A stretch of 64,000 nucleotides of DNA from Ensifer sp. WSM1721 (GTDB lineage: Bacteria; Pseudomonadota; Alphaproteobacteria; Rhizobiales; Rhizobiaceae), in contig NZ_CP165782.1 in NCBI RefSeq assembly GCF_000513895.2, positions 3,621,909 through 3,685,908 on the forward strand, in the 5' to 3' direction. The translations under genes were made by a program, and so were the position numbers. Below the pieces are notes generated by a model, which saw only the letters and a program-made list of their open reading frames with translations, made no database searches and was not told the origin of the DNA. Positions 18,736 to 27,884 of the stretch are shown one piece after another (the first letter of the stretch is position 1; each line of letters starts with the position of its first letter).

Positions 18736-18930
18736 GGAACGTTGTGCCTTTCGACTATGATGTTGGCACCGGCTGCGCTCGCCGAGCGAGGGGTGCGAGC
18801 GGTGTTTATTCGCCGGATATGTCATGATCAATATCAGCGCATGCTGAATCTGCGGTAAACACTATTCGGATTTTCAACTGCGGCAGAACTGCAACAATGT
18901 TGCTTCGAGGCCACAGGGGACGTCATAGAA

Positions 18931-18962
18931 AAATGCCGCCGGCGAGGGCCGGCGGCGGAAAA
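18931..18962 (-). terminator. Terminator of the NDUFA9-like gene
   Basis: GCCGCCGGC-GAGG-GCCGGCGGC is a 9-bp GC stem; on the minus strand it is followed by ATTTTT. It lies just downstream of the stop codon at 18980 and fits an intrinsic terminator. Confidence 0.75.
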
Positions 18963-18979
18963 GTCGCGTTTACGATGGC

Positions 18980-19960
18980 TCAGGCGGAGCGCCCGGTGCC
19001 CGTGTACTGTCCCTGCGGGCGATAGCGCACCAGATAGGTGGGCAGGATCGGATCGAGCATCGTCGGCTTGATGCCTATGCCGGCAAGCGTCCGTCCCTCG
19101 GCCTCGGCCTCGGCGGAGACGACATTGTCGGTTTTCAGCAACACCACCTGATCGGCCGTGAGCGGCGGCGTGATGAAGGGCACGAGCGAGGCGACGCTTC
19201 CCATGAGCGACGCGATGCCGAAGGGGATCGACACGAAGCGGCGCTTGCGGTCGATCGTCTTCAGCGTGATCTCGAGACACTCGCGGAAGGAGAGCACCTG
19301 CGGCCCGCCGAGTTCGTAGATCGTGCCGCCCTTGAGCTTGCCGTCGACGGAGCGGGCAACGGCCTCGGCGACATCGGCCACGTAGACCGGCTGGAACTTC
19401 GTATGGCCGCCGCCGACGAGCGGCAGGACGGGCGACAAGCGTGCCATGCCGGCGAACTTATTGAAGAAGTCGTCCTCGGGCCCGAAGATGATAGATGGGC
19501 GCAGGATGACTGCCTCAGGGACGGTTTCGAGGATCGCGATCTCGGCCCGGCCCTTGGTGCGGGCGTATTTCGATTCGGAACTCGTGTTGGCGCCGATCGC
19601 CGAAATATGCGTCAGCGTCGCACCGGCTGCACGGGCTGCTTCCGCGACGGCCCGGGCACCGAAGTCCTGTACCGCGTCAAAGGTGTTGCGGCCGCTCTCG
19701 AAGAGCACGCCGACGCAGTTGATCACGTGGTCGGCACCCTCGACGGCGCGATCGACAGACGTGCGATAGCGCAGGTTAGCCTGAACGAAGGAAATCTGGC
19801 CCATAGTGCCAAGCGGTTGAAGATGGCCGGCGAGATCGGGCCGGCGCACGGCGACGCGAATGCGATAACCACGTTTGGCAAGCGCGCGTACCACATGACG
19901 GCCGACAAAACCGGATCCGCCGAAAATCGTCACCAGCGGCGGAAGGTTGGACAAGGTCAT
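18980..19960 (-). CDS. Complex I NDUFA9-subunit-like NAD(P)-binding protein
   Basis: A 326-residue atypical SDR. The nucleotide-binding loop is VTIFGGSGFVGRHVVRAL, followed by ISAIGANTSSESKYARTKGRAE in the active-site region and ILRPSIIFGPEDDF. This pattern is that of the bacterial NDUFA9-like/YbjT family, whose mitochondrial relative is an accessory complex I subunit. The bacterial role is not settled. A clear terminator follows. Confidence 0.85.
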   Translation of the reverse strand: MTLSNLPPLVTIFGGSGFVGRHVVRALAKRGYRIRVAVRRPDLAGHLQPLGTMGQISFVQANLRYRTSVDRAVEGADHVINCVGVLFESGRNTFDAVQDFGARAVAEAARAAGATLTHISAIGANTSSESKYARTKGRAEIAILETVPEAVILRPSIIFGPEDDFFNKFAGMARLSPVLPLVGGGHTKFQPVYVADVAEAVARSVDGKLKGGTIYELGGPQVLSFRECLEITLKTIDRKRRFVSIPFGIASLMGSVASLVPFITPPLTADQVVLLKTDNVVSAEAEAEGRTLAGIGIKPTMLDPILPTYLVRYRPQGQYTGTGRSA

Positions 19961-20092
19961 GGGAAACGCGCTCCTGATGTCAATGGGAAGAATTGCTTGC
20001 TACATAGCCCAAGCGGCGGGCGACGTGAAGGCCAATCCGCGCACACCCGCGGGGCGTCTTTCGTCGCGCCCAGGAGGCCAGAACCGTAGCCG

Positions 20093-20380
20093 TCAGACGC
20101 CCTCCACGACGACCATTTCGGCATCGGCGACCTCCTGGCGGATCGCCGCGGCAATCTGGTATTCCGAGGAATTGTAACAGTCGATGGCCGCCTGCAGCGA
20201 GGGGAATTCGATCACCACGTTGCGAGTACGGACGGCGCCCTCGAGCCGATGAAATTGCCCGCCACGGGCGAGGAAAGTCGCGCCGTATTTCTCGAAGGCC
20301 GGCTTCGCGGCCGCCACGTAGTCCTTGTAGCGTTCGGGGTCTCTTATATCGACCCGAGCGATCCAGTATCCCTTGGCCAT
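20093..20380 (-). CDS. DUF1330 domain protein
   Basis: A 95-residue ferredoxin-like dimeric alpha-beta barrel protein. The DUF1330 pattern is visible: GYWIARVDIRDPERYKDYVAA, then YGATFLARGG and NVVIEFPSLQAAIDCYNSSEYQ. Biochemical function is unknown; relatives are small stress-associated or monooxygenase-like proteins. It stands alone between pyrF and the NDUFA9-like gene on the same strand. Confidence 0.85.
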   Translation of the reverse strand: MAKGYWIARVDIRDPERYKDYVAAAKPAFEKYGATFLARGGQFHRLEGAVRTRNVVIEFPSLQAAIDCYNSSEYQIAAAIRQEVADAEMVVVEGV

Positions 20381-20503
20381 TGATGAGCTCCTCGTCTTTC
20401 GCGAAAAAATACAGACGGGATCGTTACTTCCGGCAAATTGCGGCCAAGGTCAAGCGTGCGCGCTCGCGCGCGATGCGGGAACATGCGACGCCTCGCAACC
20501 AGA

Positions 20504-21208
20504 TCAGGCGGGGAGGGCGCTGTCCATTTCGGCGAGGATCGCGCGGCTTGCAGCGAGCGGATCGGGCGCTTTGACGATCGGGCGCCCGACGACGAGGTGG
20601 CTCGATCCGGCGCGGATCGCCTCGGCAGGCGTCATCACCCGCTTCTGGTCGCCCTTGTCGGCGCCGGCGGGCCGGATGCCGGGTGTCACCAGTGCCATGC
20701 CCGCACCGATGATCTTGCGCACCGCGGCCGCTTCTTCCGCCGAGCAGACGATGCCGCCCATGCTGGCGGCACGGGCCTGTTCGGCACGGCGCAAGACCAG
20801 CGTGTGCGGATCGTATTCGTAACCGGCGTCGATCACGTCCTGCTCGTCCATCGACGTCAGCACAGTGACGCCGAGCAGGCAGAGATCGGAACCCTTCGCC
20901 GCTTCGACGGCCGCCTTCATCGCCTTGGGATAGGCATGCAGCGTCAGCATCGACATGCCCATCCTGACGATGTTCTCGACGCCCTTGGCCACCGTGTTGT
21001 CGATATCGAGCAGCTTCATGTCGAGGAAGACCTTCTTGCCGTCAGCGGCGAGATCACGCGCGAATTCGAGGCCACCGGCAAAGGCGAGCTGATAGCCGAT
21101 CTTGTAGAAGACGACCTCGTCACCGAGCGTCGAGACGATCTTCTCGGCTTCGCCGATCGTCGGAAGGTCAAGGCCGACGATCAGCCGGTCGCGTGCGCTT
21201 GTGGTCAT
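20504..21208 (-). CDS. pyrF: Orotidine 5'-phosphate decarboxylase
   Basis: A 234-residue TIM-barrel enzyme for the last step of UMP synthesis. Recognisable parts are IVGLDLPT at the N-terminus, the catalytic loop [16 protein letters not shown] with its Asp-Lys-x-x-Asp array, GVTVLTSM and the phosphate-binding VTPGIRP and VVGRPI. The ATG at 21208 starts the domain; the frame continues upstream into the phosphatase gene. It is the second gene of an operon, 7 bases after the phosphatase stop codon. Confidence 0.95.
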   Translation of the reverse strand: MTTSARDRLIVGLDLPTIGEAEKIVSTLGDEVVFYKIGYQLAFAGGLEFARDLAADGKKVFLDMKLLDIDNTVAKGVENIVRMGMSMLTLHAYPKAMKAAVEAAKGSDLCLLGVTVLTSMDEQDVIDAGYEYDPHTLVLRRAEQARAASMGGIVCSAEEAAAVRKIIGAGMALVTPGIRPAGADKGDQKRVMTPAEAIRAGSSHLVVGRPIVKAPDPLAASRAILAEMDSALPA

Positions 21209-21215
21209 GTCGAAG

Positions 21216-21800
21216 CTATCCTTGCCAAAACTCCATCGGCGTCCAGTCGCATGTGACGGTGCGATCGGCAAGATGGAAAGCGAAGAGATTGCCGCCGCCC
21301 GGCAATTGGTCGGCACTGCGGGCGATCGCCCCACCCGTCATCCGGCATTTGAGCAGGGTCCCGACGCCGCCGTGGCCGACAAAGGCGATGGGAACAGCCG
21401 GGTCATGGCGGTCGAGTATGTAGGACACGGCTTTCCAGATGCGCGCCTGAGCATCGACGGCACGCTCCCATCCCCTGAAGCTTTCATCGGGATGCGCAAA
21501 GAACCAGTCGGCCGCCTTCTCGAATTCCTCCGGCGCCAGAAAGCCGGTCGAGGAGCGGTCGTTTTCGCCCATCTCCCCGTCCGTCTCGACTCGAATGTCG
21601 GCGGCCTCCGCCAGGATCGCCGCCGTTTCGATCGCCTTCTTCTCGGTGCTGGAAACGATGCGGCCGAGCAACCGCACCCACGGCTGTCTTGCCGTGGCGT
21701 ACGTCCGCTCCCTGCCAAGATCGGAGAGGCCCCATTCCGGCACGGGGACCGTCGGATCGATCGTTACTTGCGGATGGGTGAGATAGAGACCGAACACCAC
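21216..21800 (-). CDS. Histidine-phosphatase-fold protein with altered RHG motif
   Basis: A 194-residue protein resembling the phosphoglycerate mutase/SixA branch: [13 protein letters not shown], then [14 protein letters not shown] and a late [11 protein letters not shown] with the second catalytic histidine. The usual N-terminal R-H-G is here LTHPQV, so the histidine is kept but the arginine and glycine are not. It may be a low-activity or specialised phosphatase. Its gene is directly upstream of pyrF on the same strand. Confidence 0.75.
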   Translation of the reverse strand: MVFGLYLTHPQVTIDPTVPVPEWGLSDLGRERTYATARQPWVRLLGRIVSSTEKKAIETAAILAEAADIRVETDGEMGENDRSSTGFLAPEEFEKAADWFFAHPDESFRGWERAVDAQARIWKAVSYILDRHDPAVPIAFVGHGGVGTLLKCRMTGGAIARSADQLPGGGNLFAFHLADRTVTCDWTPMEFWQG

Positions 21801-21822
21801 TAAGTCGCCGCCGATTTAGAGA

Positions 21823-21893
21823 TAAAAAACACGCAGCCGTTCAAAGCGCTACGGCGACCTTCGTACGTGTGAAGGACGCACGGCGCCGTAGGG
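21823..21893. repeat. Palindromic repeat, family A
   Basis: AAAGCGCTACGGCGACCTTCG followed by a diverged GGACGCACGGCGCCGTAG is a degenerate copy of the element seen intact at 34534-34645 and 58055-58161. It lies between pmtA (5 bases from its stop codon) and the phosphatase gene, and may form the pmtA transcript end. Confidence 0.65.
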
Positions 21894-21897
21894 TGCC

Positions 21898-22500
21898 TCA
21901 ATGCGTCTTGCGATAGATCCAGAGCTGAGCCGGCGGAATGTTGCGAACGACAAAGTCGAAATGTTGGATGCGGTAGCGATCCGGCATGGCGACGACCGGC
22001 GACAGCGGGCCATAGGAGATCTGCACCACGGGCCGGCCGAAGGGGATGCGCGAAAGCAGGTCATCGATCAGCTCGACGCGGCGGTGCATCGGGAAGTTCA
22101 AGAGCGGCACCGCGGAGACGACGCAATCGAATTGCTGATCCTTCAGCGGCCCAAGCGTGCGCGAGAGATCGAAGGCGTCGCCATTGATGAATTGCACGCC
22201 GTCGAAACGTGCCTTGAGGTGGTTGAAGAACTCGGTGGAATACTCGACCGATACGAGCTTTTCGGGTGCGATGCCGCGCTCCAGGATCGCCTTGGTGATG
22301 ACGCCGGTTCCCGGCCCAAGCTCGAGCACCGGCAGTCCGGAATTCGGGTTGATGATGCTGGCCATGCGGCGCGCCGTGATCGAGGACGTCGGCAGGATCG
22401 CGCCGACTGCGCGGGTGTTATGCATCCAGCCCTTGAAGAAGCGGATTTCTTCGTCGAATTTCCGGCCGAATTTTTCCTTCACCTTCAAGTGCAAACGCAT
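21898..22500 (-). CDS. pmtA: Phosphatidylethanolamine N-methyltransferase, PmtA type
   Basis: A 200-residue soluble SAM-dependent methyltransferase that makes phosphatidylcholine from phosphatidylethanolamine by three methylations. It opens with a basic amphipathic segment (KVKEKFGRKFDEEIRFFKGW), then HNTRAVGAILPTSS, which precedes SAM motif I LELGPGTGVITKAIL. Further motifs are SVEYSTEFF, INGDAFDL and VVSAVPLLNFP. This is the Sinorhizobium-type PmtA. Phosphatidylcholine is important for rhizobial symbiosis. Confidence 0.85.
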   Translation of the reverse strand: MRLHLKVKEKFGRKFDEEIRFFKGWMHNTRAVGAILPTSSITARRMASIINPNSGLPVLELGPGTGVITKAILERGIAPEKLVSVEYSTEFFNHLKARFDGVQFINGDAFDLSRTLGPLKDQQFDCVVSAVPLLNFPMHRRVELIDDLLSRIPFGRPVVQISYGPLSPVVAMPDRYRIQHFDFVVRNIPPAQLWIYRKTH

Positions 22501-22661
22501 CGAACCCCCTCACCGTTACTTTGCAGATGTGCGCTCCTTATCCCGATTCGGCAGGCTACGTGAGCGCTTTCGTTATAATGTGCTCCCATCTGCGGCAAAA
22601 ACAAGTCTAGCTGCGTCTAAAAGCGACAACTAATCGACAAAGCGCGACAGTCGAGTCCATG

Positions 22662-22690
22662 AAAAAGCCCGCCTTGTGGCGGGCCTTTTT
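22662..22690 (-). terminator. dnaN terminator
   Basis: GCCCGCC-TTGT-GGCGGGC with an A-tract on one side and a T-tract on the other makes a symmetric intrinsic terminator. It lies 16 bases downstream of the dnaN stop codon. Confidence 0.85.
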
Positions 22691-22705
22691 CGATGGGGTG
22701 CTGTG

Positions 22706-23824
22706 TCAAACGCGCATCGGCATCAGCACGTAGAGCGCGTCCTCGGCGGCAAGATCGCGCACGAGCGTCGGCGAACCGGGATCCGCCAGCAGGAAGACCG
22801 CGTCGGTGCCGGTGAGCTGCGCGGTGATGTCGAGGAGATATTTGGCGTTGAAGCCGATTTCGAGCGGATCGCTTTCGTAGCCGACCGGCAGCTCTTCCGT
22901 TGCGCTGCCGGAATCCGGATTGTTGACGGTAAGTGTCATCTGTCCCTCGGCAAGGGCGAGCTTCACGGCACGCCCGCGTTCGGAGGAAATCGTCGAGACG
23001 CGATCGACCGCTTGCGCGAAGGACTGGCAATCGACGCGCAGTTCCTTGTCGTTGTTGGCGGGGATCACCCGCTGATAATCCGGGAAGGTGCCGTCGATCA
23101 GCTTCGAGGTCATGACAATGGAGCCGATCGTCAGACGGATCTTCGCGTCCGAGACCTCAACCGTGACCATGACGTCGGGATTGTCGAGTAGCTTCTGCAA
23201 CTCGCTGACGGTCTTGCGCGGAATGATGATGCCCGGCATGCCCTCGGAACCGGAGGGGGCCACGACATCGGCGCGGGCGAGGCGATGACCGTCGGTCGCG
23301 ACGGCGCGCAGCTTCAGGTCCCCTTTGCTCTCGACCGTGTGCATGAAGATGCCGTTCAAGTAATAGCGGGTCTCCTCCGTCGAGATCGCGAACTGCGTGC
23401 GGTCGATCAGCATCTTGAGATCGGTCGCCTTCAGACGGAACGAATGCGAGAAGGATCCGGCGGTCAGGTCCGGAAAATCGGATTGCGGCAGGCACTGCAG
23501 CGAGAACTTGGAGCGGCCGGAGGCGACCGTCATCGCCGTGCCTTCCGCATTGCTGGCAAGCAGCACTTCCGAGCCGTCCGGAAGCTTGCGGACGATGTCA
23601 TAGAGCAGGTGCGCCGGAACGGTCGTTGCGCCCGCCTGTTCCACCTGCGCCGGCGTCGCTTCGGTGATTTCGAGATCGAGGTCCGTCGCCTTCATTTCGA
23701 GGCTGGCGCCGTCCGAGCGGAGCAGCACGTTCGAAAGGATCGGAATCGTGTTGCGCCGTTCGACCACACGGTGGACATGGTTCAGCGATTTCAGAAGGTT
23801 GGACCGCTCGAGAGTAATGCGCAT
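22706..23824 (-). CDS. dnaN: DNA polymerase III beta subunit (sliding clamp)
   Basis: A 372-residue full-length clamp. The start MRITLERSNLLKSLNHVHRVVERRNTIPILSN and the end YVLMPMRV are characteristic, and the three-domain length is normal. It encircles DNA and tethers replicative polymerase and repair factors. The gene is monocistronic, with its own terminator, and divergent from rsmI. It is about 40 kb from the putative dnaA, so the dnaA-dnaN linkage common elsewhere is absent. Confidence 0.97.
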   Translation of the reverse strand: MRITLERSNLLKSLNHVHRVVERRNTIPILSNVLLRSDGASLEMKATDLDLEITEATPAQVEQAGATTVPAHLLYDIVRKLPDGSEVLLASNAEGTAMTVASGRSKFSLQCLPQSDFPDLTAGSFSHSFRLKATDLKMLIDRTQFAISTEETRYYLNGIFMHTVESKGDLKLRAVATDGHRLARADVVAPSGSEGMPGIIIPRKTVSELQKLLDNPDVMVTVEVSDAKIRLTIGSIVMTSKLIDGTFPDYQRVIPANNDKELRVDCQSFAQAVDRVSTISSERGRAVKLALAEGQMTLTVNNPDSGSATEELPVGYESDPLEIGFNAKYLLDITAQLTGTDAVFLLADPGSPTLVRDLAAEDALYVLMPMRV

Positions 23825-24077
23825 GGGATGCTACCGCTTTCAACCATCGCCGGGCGGACGAGGCGCCCGCCGCAGCATCAACTGCGTGTGATCCGGCCGG
23901 TGGCCGGAGAGATGTGGACGGGCAAAATGGCAGATAAATCGCGGCGAAAGCAAGGGCTTTCGCAGGCGTTTCCCCAAATCGCGGGGGTGGTTGTTCACGC
24001 CCACCCTTGCCCTGGCCCCGTCGCTCACTCATAAAGAGCGCGAACCGGCAAGTCGGGCATGATCGGGAACTTGGGCA

Positions 24078-25007
24078 TTGGAAAAGCAACAATCGGCCGC
24101 AGCGGCGGAGAAGGACGGGCAGCGCAGCTACCGCCTTCATAATGCAACTGTTCCCGCGCGCCCGCTGGAGCCCGCCCTCTATCTTGTCGCTACGCCAATC
24201 GGAAATCTCGCCGACATTACTCTACGGGCCCTGGAGACGATCGCCGGCGCCGACGTGCTCGCCTGCGAGGACACGCGCGTGACGCGCGTGCTGCTCGACC
24301 GCTACGGCATCGTCAACCGACCCTTCGCCTATCACGAGCACAATGCCGCCGAGGCCGGGCCGCGGCTGATCGCGGCGCTCGCCGAAGGGAAATCCGTGGC
24401 GCTCGTTTCCGATGCCGGCACACCGCTCGTCTCCGATCCGGGCTATCGCCTGGCGCAGCTCGCAATCGACGCCGGTCACCGGGTCGTGCCCGTTCCGGGA
24501 CCGTCGGCGCCGCTCGCGGCCCTTGTCGGGTCGGGGCTTCCAAGTGACGCCTTCCTCTTTGCCGGCTTCCTGCCCACCAAGGACAAGGCGAAGCGCGACC
24601 GGCTGGAGGAACTCGCTGGCGTGCCGGCGACGCTTCTCTTCTTTGAATCGCCACACCGCATCGCCGCGACCGTCGCCGCCGCCGCCGAGGTTCTCGGCGA
24701 GGACAGGAAGGCTGTCGTCTGTCGCGAACTGACCAAGGCCTTCGAGGAATTCCGCCGCGGTACGCTCGAGGAGCTCAAGGCCTTCTATGACGAAGGCGCC
24801 AGCGTCAGGGGCGAGATCGTGCTGGTGATCGGCCCGCCGCAGGCAAGGCCCGCGCCGGAGCAGGCGGATGTCGACACACTCCTGAAGGCGCTCGCCCGTG
24901 ACATGCCGATGGGCAAGGCTGCGACGGAAGCCGCTCGCCGCACGGGTCTCGCTCGCAAGGAGCTCTATGATCGGCTGCTCCAGCTCAAGGACAGCAATGA
25001 AGACTGA
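24078..25007 (+). CDS. rsmI: 16S rRNA (cytidine1402-2'-O)-methyltransferase
   Basis: A protein of about 309 residues of the tetrapyrrole-methylase fold. Family motifs are [66 protein letters not shown] and FFESPHR. RsmI methylates the ribose of C1402 of 16S rRNA. The start is uncertain: the listed TTG at 24078 leaves an unusual 30-residue lead, and no in-frame ATG exists before the conserved part. It overlaps yraN by 11 bp. Confidence 0.92.
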   Translation: MEKQQSAAAAEKDGQRSYRLHNATVPARPLEPALYLVATPIGNLADITLRALETIAGADVLACEDTRVTRVLLDRYGIVNRPFAYHEHNAAEAGPRLIAALAEGKSVALVSDAGTPLVSDPGYRLAQLAIDAGHRVVPVPGPSAPLAALVGSGLPSDAFLFAGFLPTKDKAKRDRLEELAGVPATLLFFESPHRIAATVAAAAEVLGEDRKAVVCRELTKAFEEFRRGTLEELKAFYDEGASVRGEIVLVIGPPQARPAPEQADVDTLLKALARDMPMGKAATEAARRTGLARKELYDRLLQLKDSNED

Positions 25008-25368
25008 GCGACGACCGGACGCCGGCAAGCTGAAGGCGCTGAAACGCGGGCTTTTCGCCGAGTATCGCGCCGCGCTCTGCCTGGTGCTCAAGGGCTACCG
25101 CATCGTCGCCATCCGCTATCGCACCAAGCTAGGTGAGATCGACATCATCGCCCGGCGCGGCGATCTCGTTGCCGTCGTCGAGGTCAAGGCCCGCGGCAGC
25201 TTCGACGACGCAGTCTTCGCCGTTTCCGACACGGCACAGCGGCGGATCAGAGCTGCAAGCGATGTCTGGCTTTCGCGCCAGGCGGATTTTCACCGCCTAT
25301 CGGTGCGCTACGACATCGTTGCCGTCATGCCTTGGCGTTGGCCGCGGCATCTGCCGGACGCTTTTTGA
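24997..25368 (+). CDS. YraN/UPF0102 family nuclease-fold protein
   Basis: A 123-residue protein of the YraN family. It contains the restriction-endonuclease-like core [21 protein letters not shown], with Glu/Asp residues and the E-V-K of a PD-(D/E)xK site. The function is unsettled; it commonly follows rsmI, as here. The start codon at 24997 lies within the last codons of rsmI. Confidence 0.88.
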   Translation: MKTERRPDAGKLKALKRGLFAEYRAALCLVLKGYRIVAIRYRTKLGEIDIIARRGDLVAVVEVKARGSFDDAVFAVSDTAQRRIRAASDVWLSRQADFHRLSVRYDIVAVMPWRWPRHLPDAF

Positions 25369-25375
25369 CCCTGAG

Positions 25376-25425
25376 CGGGATCATGGAAAGTGTGCGCGAT
25401 TTTCCGCCGCATCCCGCGACGGAGC
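25376..25425. repeat. Repeat family B fragment
   Basis: GGATCATGGAAAGTGTGCGCGATTTTCCGCC is a copy of the first half of the element at 43736-43832 (GAGGAAAAGTATGCGCGGTTTTCCGCC). It lies just after the yraN stop codon and upstream of ugpB. Confidence 0.55.
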
Positions 25426-25460
25426 GTTTTCGGCAATTTTGTAATCATCCGGACATAAAA

Positions 25461-25489
25461 GCGTAACGGGCCTGTCATTGAACGTCACT
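25461..25489 (+). promoter_or_regulatory. Possible PhoB box upstream of ugpB
   Basis: CTGTCAT at 25472 is an exact half of the PHO-box repeat, with a second GTCA ten bases further on; canonical spacing is 11. Genes for glycerol-3-phosphate import are commonly PhoB-controlled, which supports the position. The second repeat is poor, so this is a candidate only. Confidence 0.35.
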
Positions 25490-25530
25490 AGTCCACTCCC
25501 ACCGCAACCACGGTGGAGAGGGACCCAGAC

Positions 25531-26829
25531 ATGCTCAAGAAGATTTCGCTTGCAGCCGTTGCTTTTGCATTTTCCACGACGACTTCGCTTGCCGCGACCA
25601 ACATCACCTGGTGGCACGGCATGGCCGGCCGCAACGGCGAGGTGATCAACGAGGTCGCCCAGAAATTCAACGCGTCCCAGAGCGCCTGCGCGCTGACCCC
25701 AGTCAGCAAGGGGACCTATGAAGAGGCGCTCGCCTCCGGCATCGCCGCCTTCCGTTCGGGCGAACAGCCGAACATCCTGCAGGTCTTCGACGCCGGTGCC
25801 GCAACCATCATCAACGCCAAAGGCGCCGTCATCCCGGCGGAAGACCTGATCACCAAAGCCGGTTACAGTTTCGACCGCGGCGCCTTCATCGATGGCGTGC
25901 GCTATTTCTATGCCGACAGCGAAGGCAAGTTCGTCGGCATGCCGTTCAACTCCTCGGCTCCAATCATGTACATCAACGACGAGGCTCTGAAGAAGGCCGG
26001 CGTCGAGGCGCCGAAGACCTGGGAAGAGTTCGAGGCGATCGCTCCGAAGCTGAAGGAAGCCGGCTACATCCCGCTCGTGCAATCGCAGCTCACCTGGCAG
26101 TTCACCGAGAACTTCTTCTCGCGCAACAACATCCAGTTCGCCACCAACGACAACGGTTACGACAGCGTCGTCGACACCAAGCTCAAGGTCACCGACCCGA
26201 ACCTTCAGATGATGTTCGAGAAGCTGAAGACCTGGAAGGACGAAGGCTACTTCGCCTTCTACGGCGCCGGCTGGAACGACAACCAGAAGGTCTTCGAAGA
26301 GGGCAAAGCCGCCTTCTGGGTCGGCTCCTCCGGTTCCTTCGGCGGTCTGCAGAAGACTGCGAAGGTGCCGTTCTCCGCGACGTTCCTGCCCTATTGGGGC
26401 TCGATCAAGGGCGCCGGCACCAATTCCTTCATCGGCGGCGCCGCGCTCTTTGCCATGTCCGGCAAATCGGACGAGGAGAACAAGTGCGTCGCCGACTTCT
26501 TCCAATTCCTGACCTCGCCGGAGATCCAGTACTTCTACCACAAGGCGACCGGCTACGTGGCGATCACCAAGGCTGCCTACGAGCTCGCCCAGAAGGACGG
26601 CTACTACAAGGAGAAGCCTGTCGCCGAAGTCGGCATCAAGCAGCTCCTGCTGCCCGCCGGCGAATGGTCGAAGGGCTACCGTCTCGGCTTCTATCCGCAG
26701 ATCCGCGAGATCATGGAGCGTGAATACGGCCGTATCTTCTCCGGTGAAACGACCGTCAAGGACGCCTTCGAGACCATCGAGCGCGAAGGCAACGAGCTGC
26801 TCGCCCGCTTCGCTAAGACGACCGGCTGA
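25531..26829 (+). CDS. ugpB: Glycerol-3-phosphate-binding periplasmic protein
   Basis: A 432-residue extracellular solute-binding protein (family 1). A signal peptide (hydrophobic stretch ending SLAA) is followed by TNITWWHGMAGRNGEVINEVAQKFN, a hallmark of UgpB, then WNDNQKVFEEGKAAFWVGSSGS and YFYHKATGYVAIT. It captures sn-glycerol-3-phosphate or glycerophosphodiesters for the UgpAEC transporter. The ATG at 25531 directly precedes the signal; it is the first gene of the operon. Confidence 0.93.
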   Translation: MLKKISLAAVAFAFSTTTSLAATNITWWHGMAGRNGEVINEVAQKFNASQSACALTPVSKGTYEEALASGIAAFRSGEQPNILQVFDAGAATIINAKGAVIPAEDLITKAGYSFDRGAFIDGVRYFYADSEGKFVGMPFNSSAPIMYINDEALKKAGVEAPKTWEEFEAIAPKLKEAGYIPLVQSQLTWQFTENFFSRNNIQFATNDNGYDSVVDTKLKVTDPNLQMMFEKLKTWKDEGYFAFYGAGWNDNQKVFEEGKAAFWVGSSGSFGGLQKTAKVPFSATFLPYWGSIKGAGTNSFIGGAALFAMSGKSDEENKCVADFFQFLTSPEIQYFYHKATGYVAITKAAYELAQKDGYYKEKPVAEVGIKQLLLPAGEWSKGYRLGFYPQIREIMEREYGRIFSGETTVKDAFETIEREGNELLARFAKTTG

Positions 26830-26832
26830 TCA

Positions 26833-27873
26833 ATGAGTCAGGCGAACCCCTCACTTCGGGCCTCTCCCCACGCAAGGGGGGAGGTAAATGCCGCGGACGG
26901 CGGACCGTCTCTTCTCCCCGCCGGCGCGGGAAGAAAGTGGCCCGCGGACTGGAGGAGGGGTGCGCCTGGCGACCATGGGCAGCAGACGACCGCCAAGCGC
27001 GTACAGTTTTCCTCGCCCTTTCTGCCTTATCTCTTCCTCGCGCCGCAGCTCGCCATCATCTTCGTTTTCTTCTATTGGCCGTCGGCTCAGGCGATCCAGT
27101 CATCCTTCTATCTCGAGGACCCTTTTGGCTTCGGCTCCACTTTCGTGGGATTGAGCAATTATGCCGACGTGGTGAAATCCACCGAATATCTCGGCATCGC
27201 GCGCTTTACGGCCATCTTCACCTTCCTGGTGACCTTCTTCGCGCTGTCGATTGGTCTCCTGCTCGCCGTCAAGGCGGACGGCGTTATCCGCGGCAATGCC
27301 GCCTACAAGACGCTGCTGATCTGGGTCTACGCCATCGCGCCGCCGGTCGCCGGCCTGATGGGCATGATGTTTTTCGACCAGCATATCGGCCCGATCGTGA
27401 AGCTCGCGGCCTGGTTCGGCTGGGATATCAAAGTTGGGCTCGACTATTTCGACACGGCCTTCGCGATGATCGTCGTCTCGGTCTGGAAGCAGATTCCCTA
27501 TAATTTCATCTTCTTCCTGTCCGGGCTGCAGGGCATCCCCGCTTCGGTGCGGGAGGCGGCGGCGCTCGACTGCCGTTCGGGACTGCGCCGCTTCTGGACG
27601 GTCGTGCTGCCGCTGCTCGCGCCAACCGCCTTCTTCCTGCTGATCATCAACGTCACCTACGCGCTCTTCGACACCTTCGGGGTGATCGATGTGATGGTGA
27701 AGGACAAGGCGGCCAACAACCCGATCACCCTTGTCTACAAGGTTTACATGGACGGCTTCCGCGGCAATGACCTCGGCGGCTCTTCGGCGCAATCGGTGAT
27801 CCTGATGGTCATCGTCCTGGTACTGACCATCTTCCAGTTCCGCTTCATCGAGCGGCGCGTGCACTATAACTGA
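26833..27873 (+). CDS. ugpA: Glycerol-3-phosphate ABC permease UgpA with repeat-derived N-terminus
   Basis: A membrane permease with six expected helices and the ABC EAA-type loop (VREAAALDCRSGLRRFW). The conserved protein begins at about residue 56 (RVQFSSPFLPYLFLAPQL). The preceding segment (NPSLRASPHARGE through LLPAGAGRKW) looks like translated palindromic repeat and occurs because the frame is open back to ATG 26833, three bases after the ugpB stop. The ATG at 26975 is out of frame with the permease, so a start inside the repeat is not available. Either UgpA has this N-terminal extension or translation depends on coupling. Confidence 0.85.
   Translation: MSQANPSLRASPHARGEVNAADGGPSLLPAGAGRKWPADWRRGAPGDHGQQTTAKRVQFSSPFLPYLFLAPQLAIIFVFFYWPSAQAIQSSFYLEDPFGFGSTFVGLSNYADVVKSTEYLGIARFTAIFTFLVTFFALSIGLLLAVKADGVIRGNAAYKTLLIWVYAIAPPVAGLMGMMFFDQHIGPIVKLAAWFGWDIKVGLDYFDTAFAMIVVSVWKQIPYNFIFFLSGLQGIPASVREAAALDCRSGLRRFWTVVLPLLAPTAFFLLIINVTYALFDTFGVIDVMVKDKAANNPITLVYKVYMDGFRGNDLGGSSAQSVILMVIVLVLTIFQFRFIERRVHYN
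26845..26963. repeat. RIME-like repeat overlapping the ugpA start
   Basis: CCCCTCACTTCGGGCCTCTCC and a facing CTTCTCCCCGCCGG...GGAGGAGGGG part form an imperfect GC-rich inverted repeat of the class seen at 5545, 10666, 39918, 46167 and 47268. Here it sits within the first 45 codons of ugpA. Confidence 0.65.
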
Positions 27874-27884
27874 GGCGATGGGCC

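Noticed and set aside
26975..27873. ATG at 26975 as the ugpA start
   Set aside because: It is in a different frame from the permease, so it cannot start it unless the sequence has an error.
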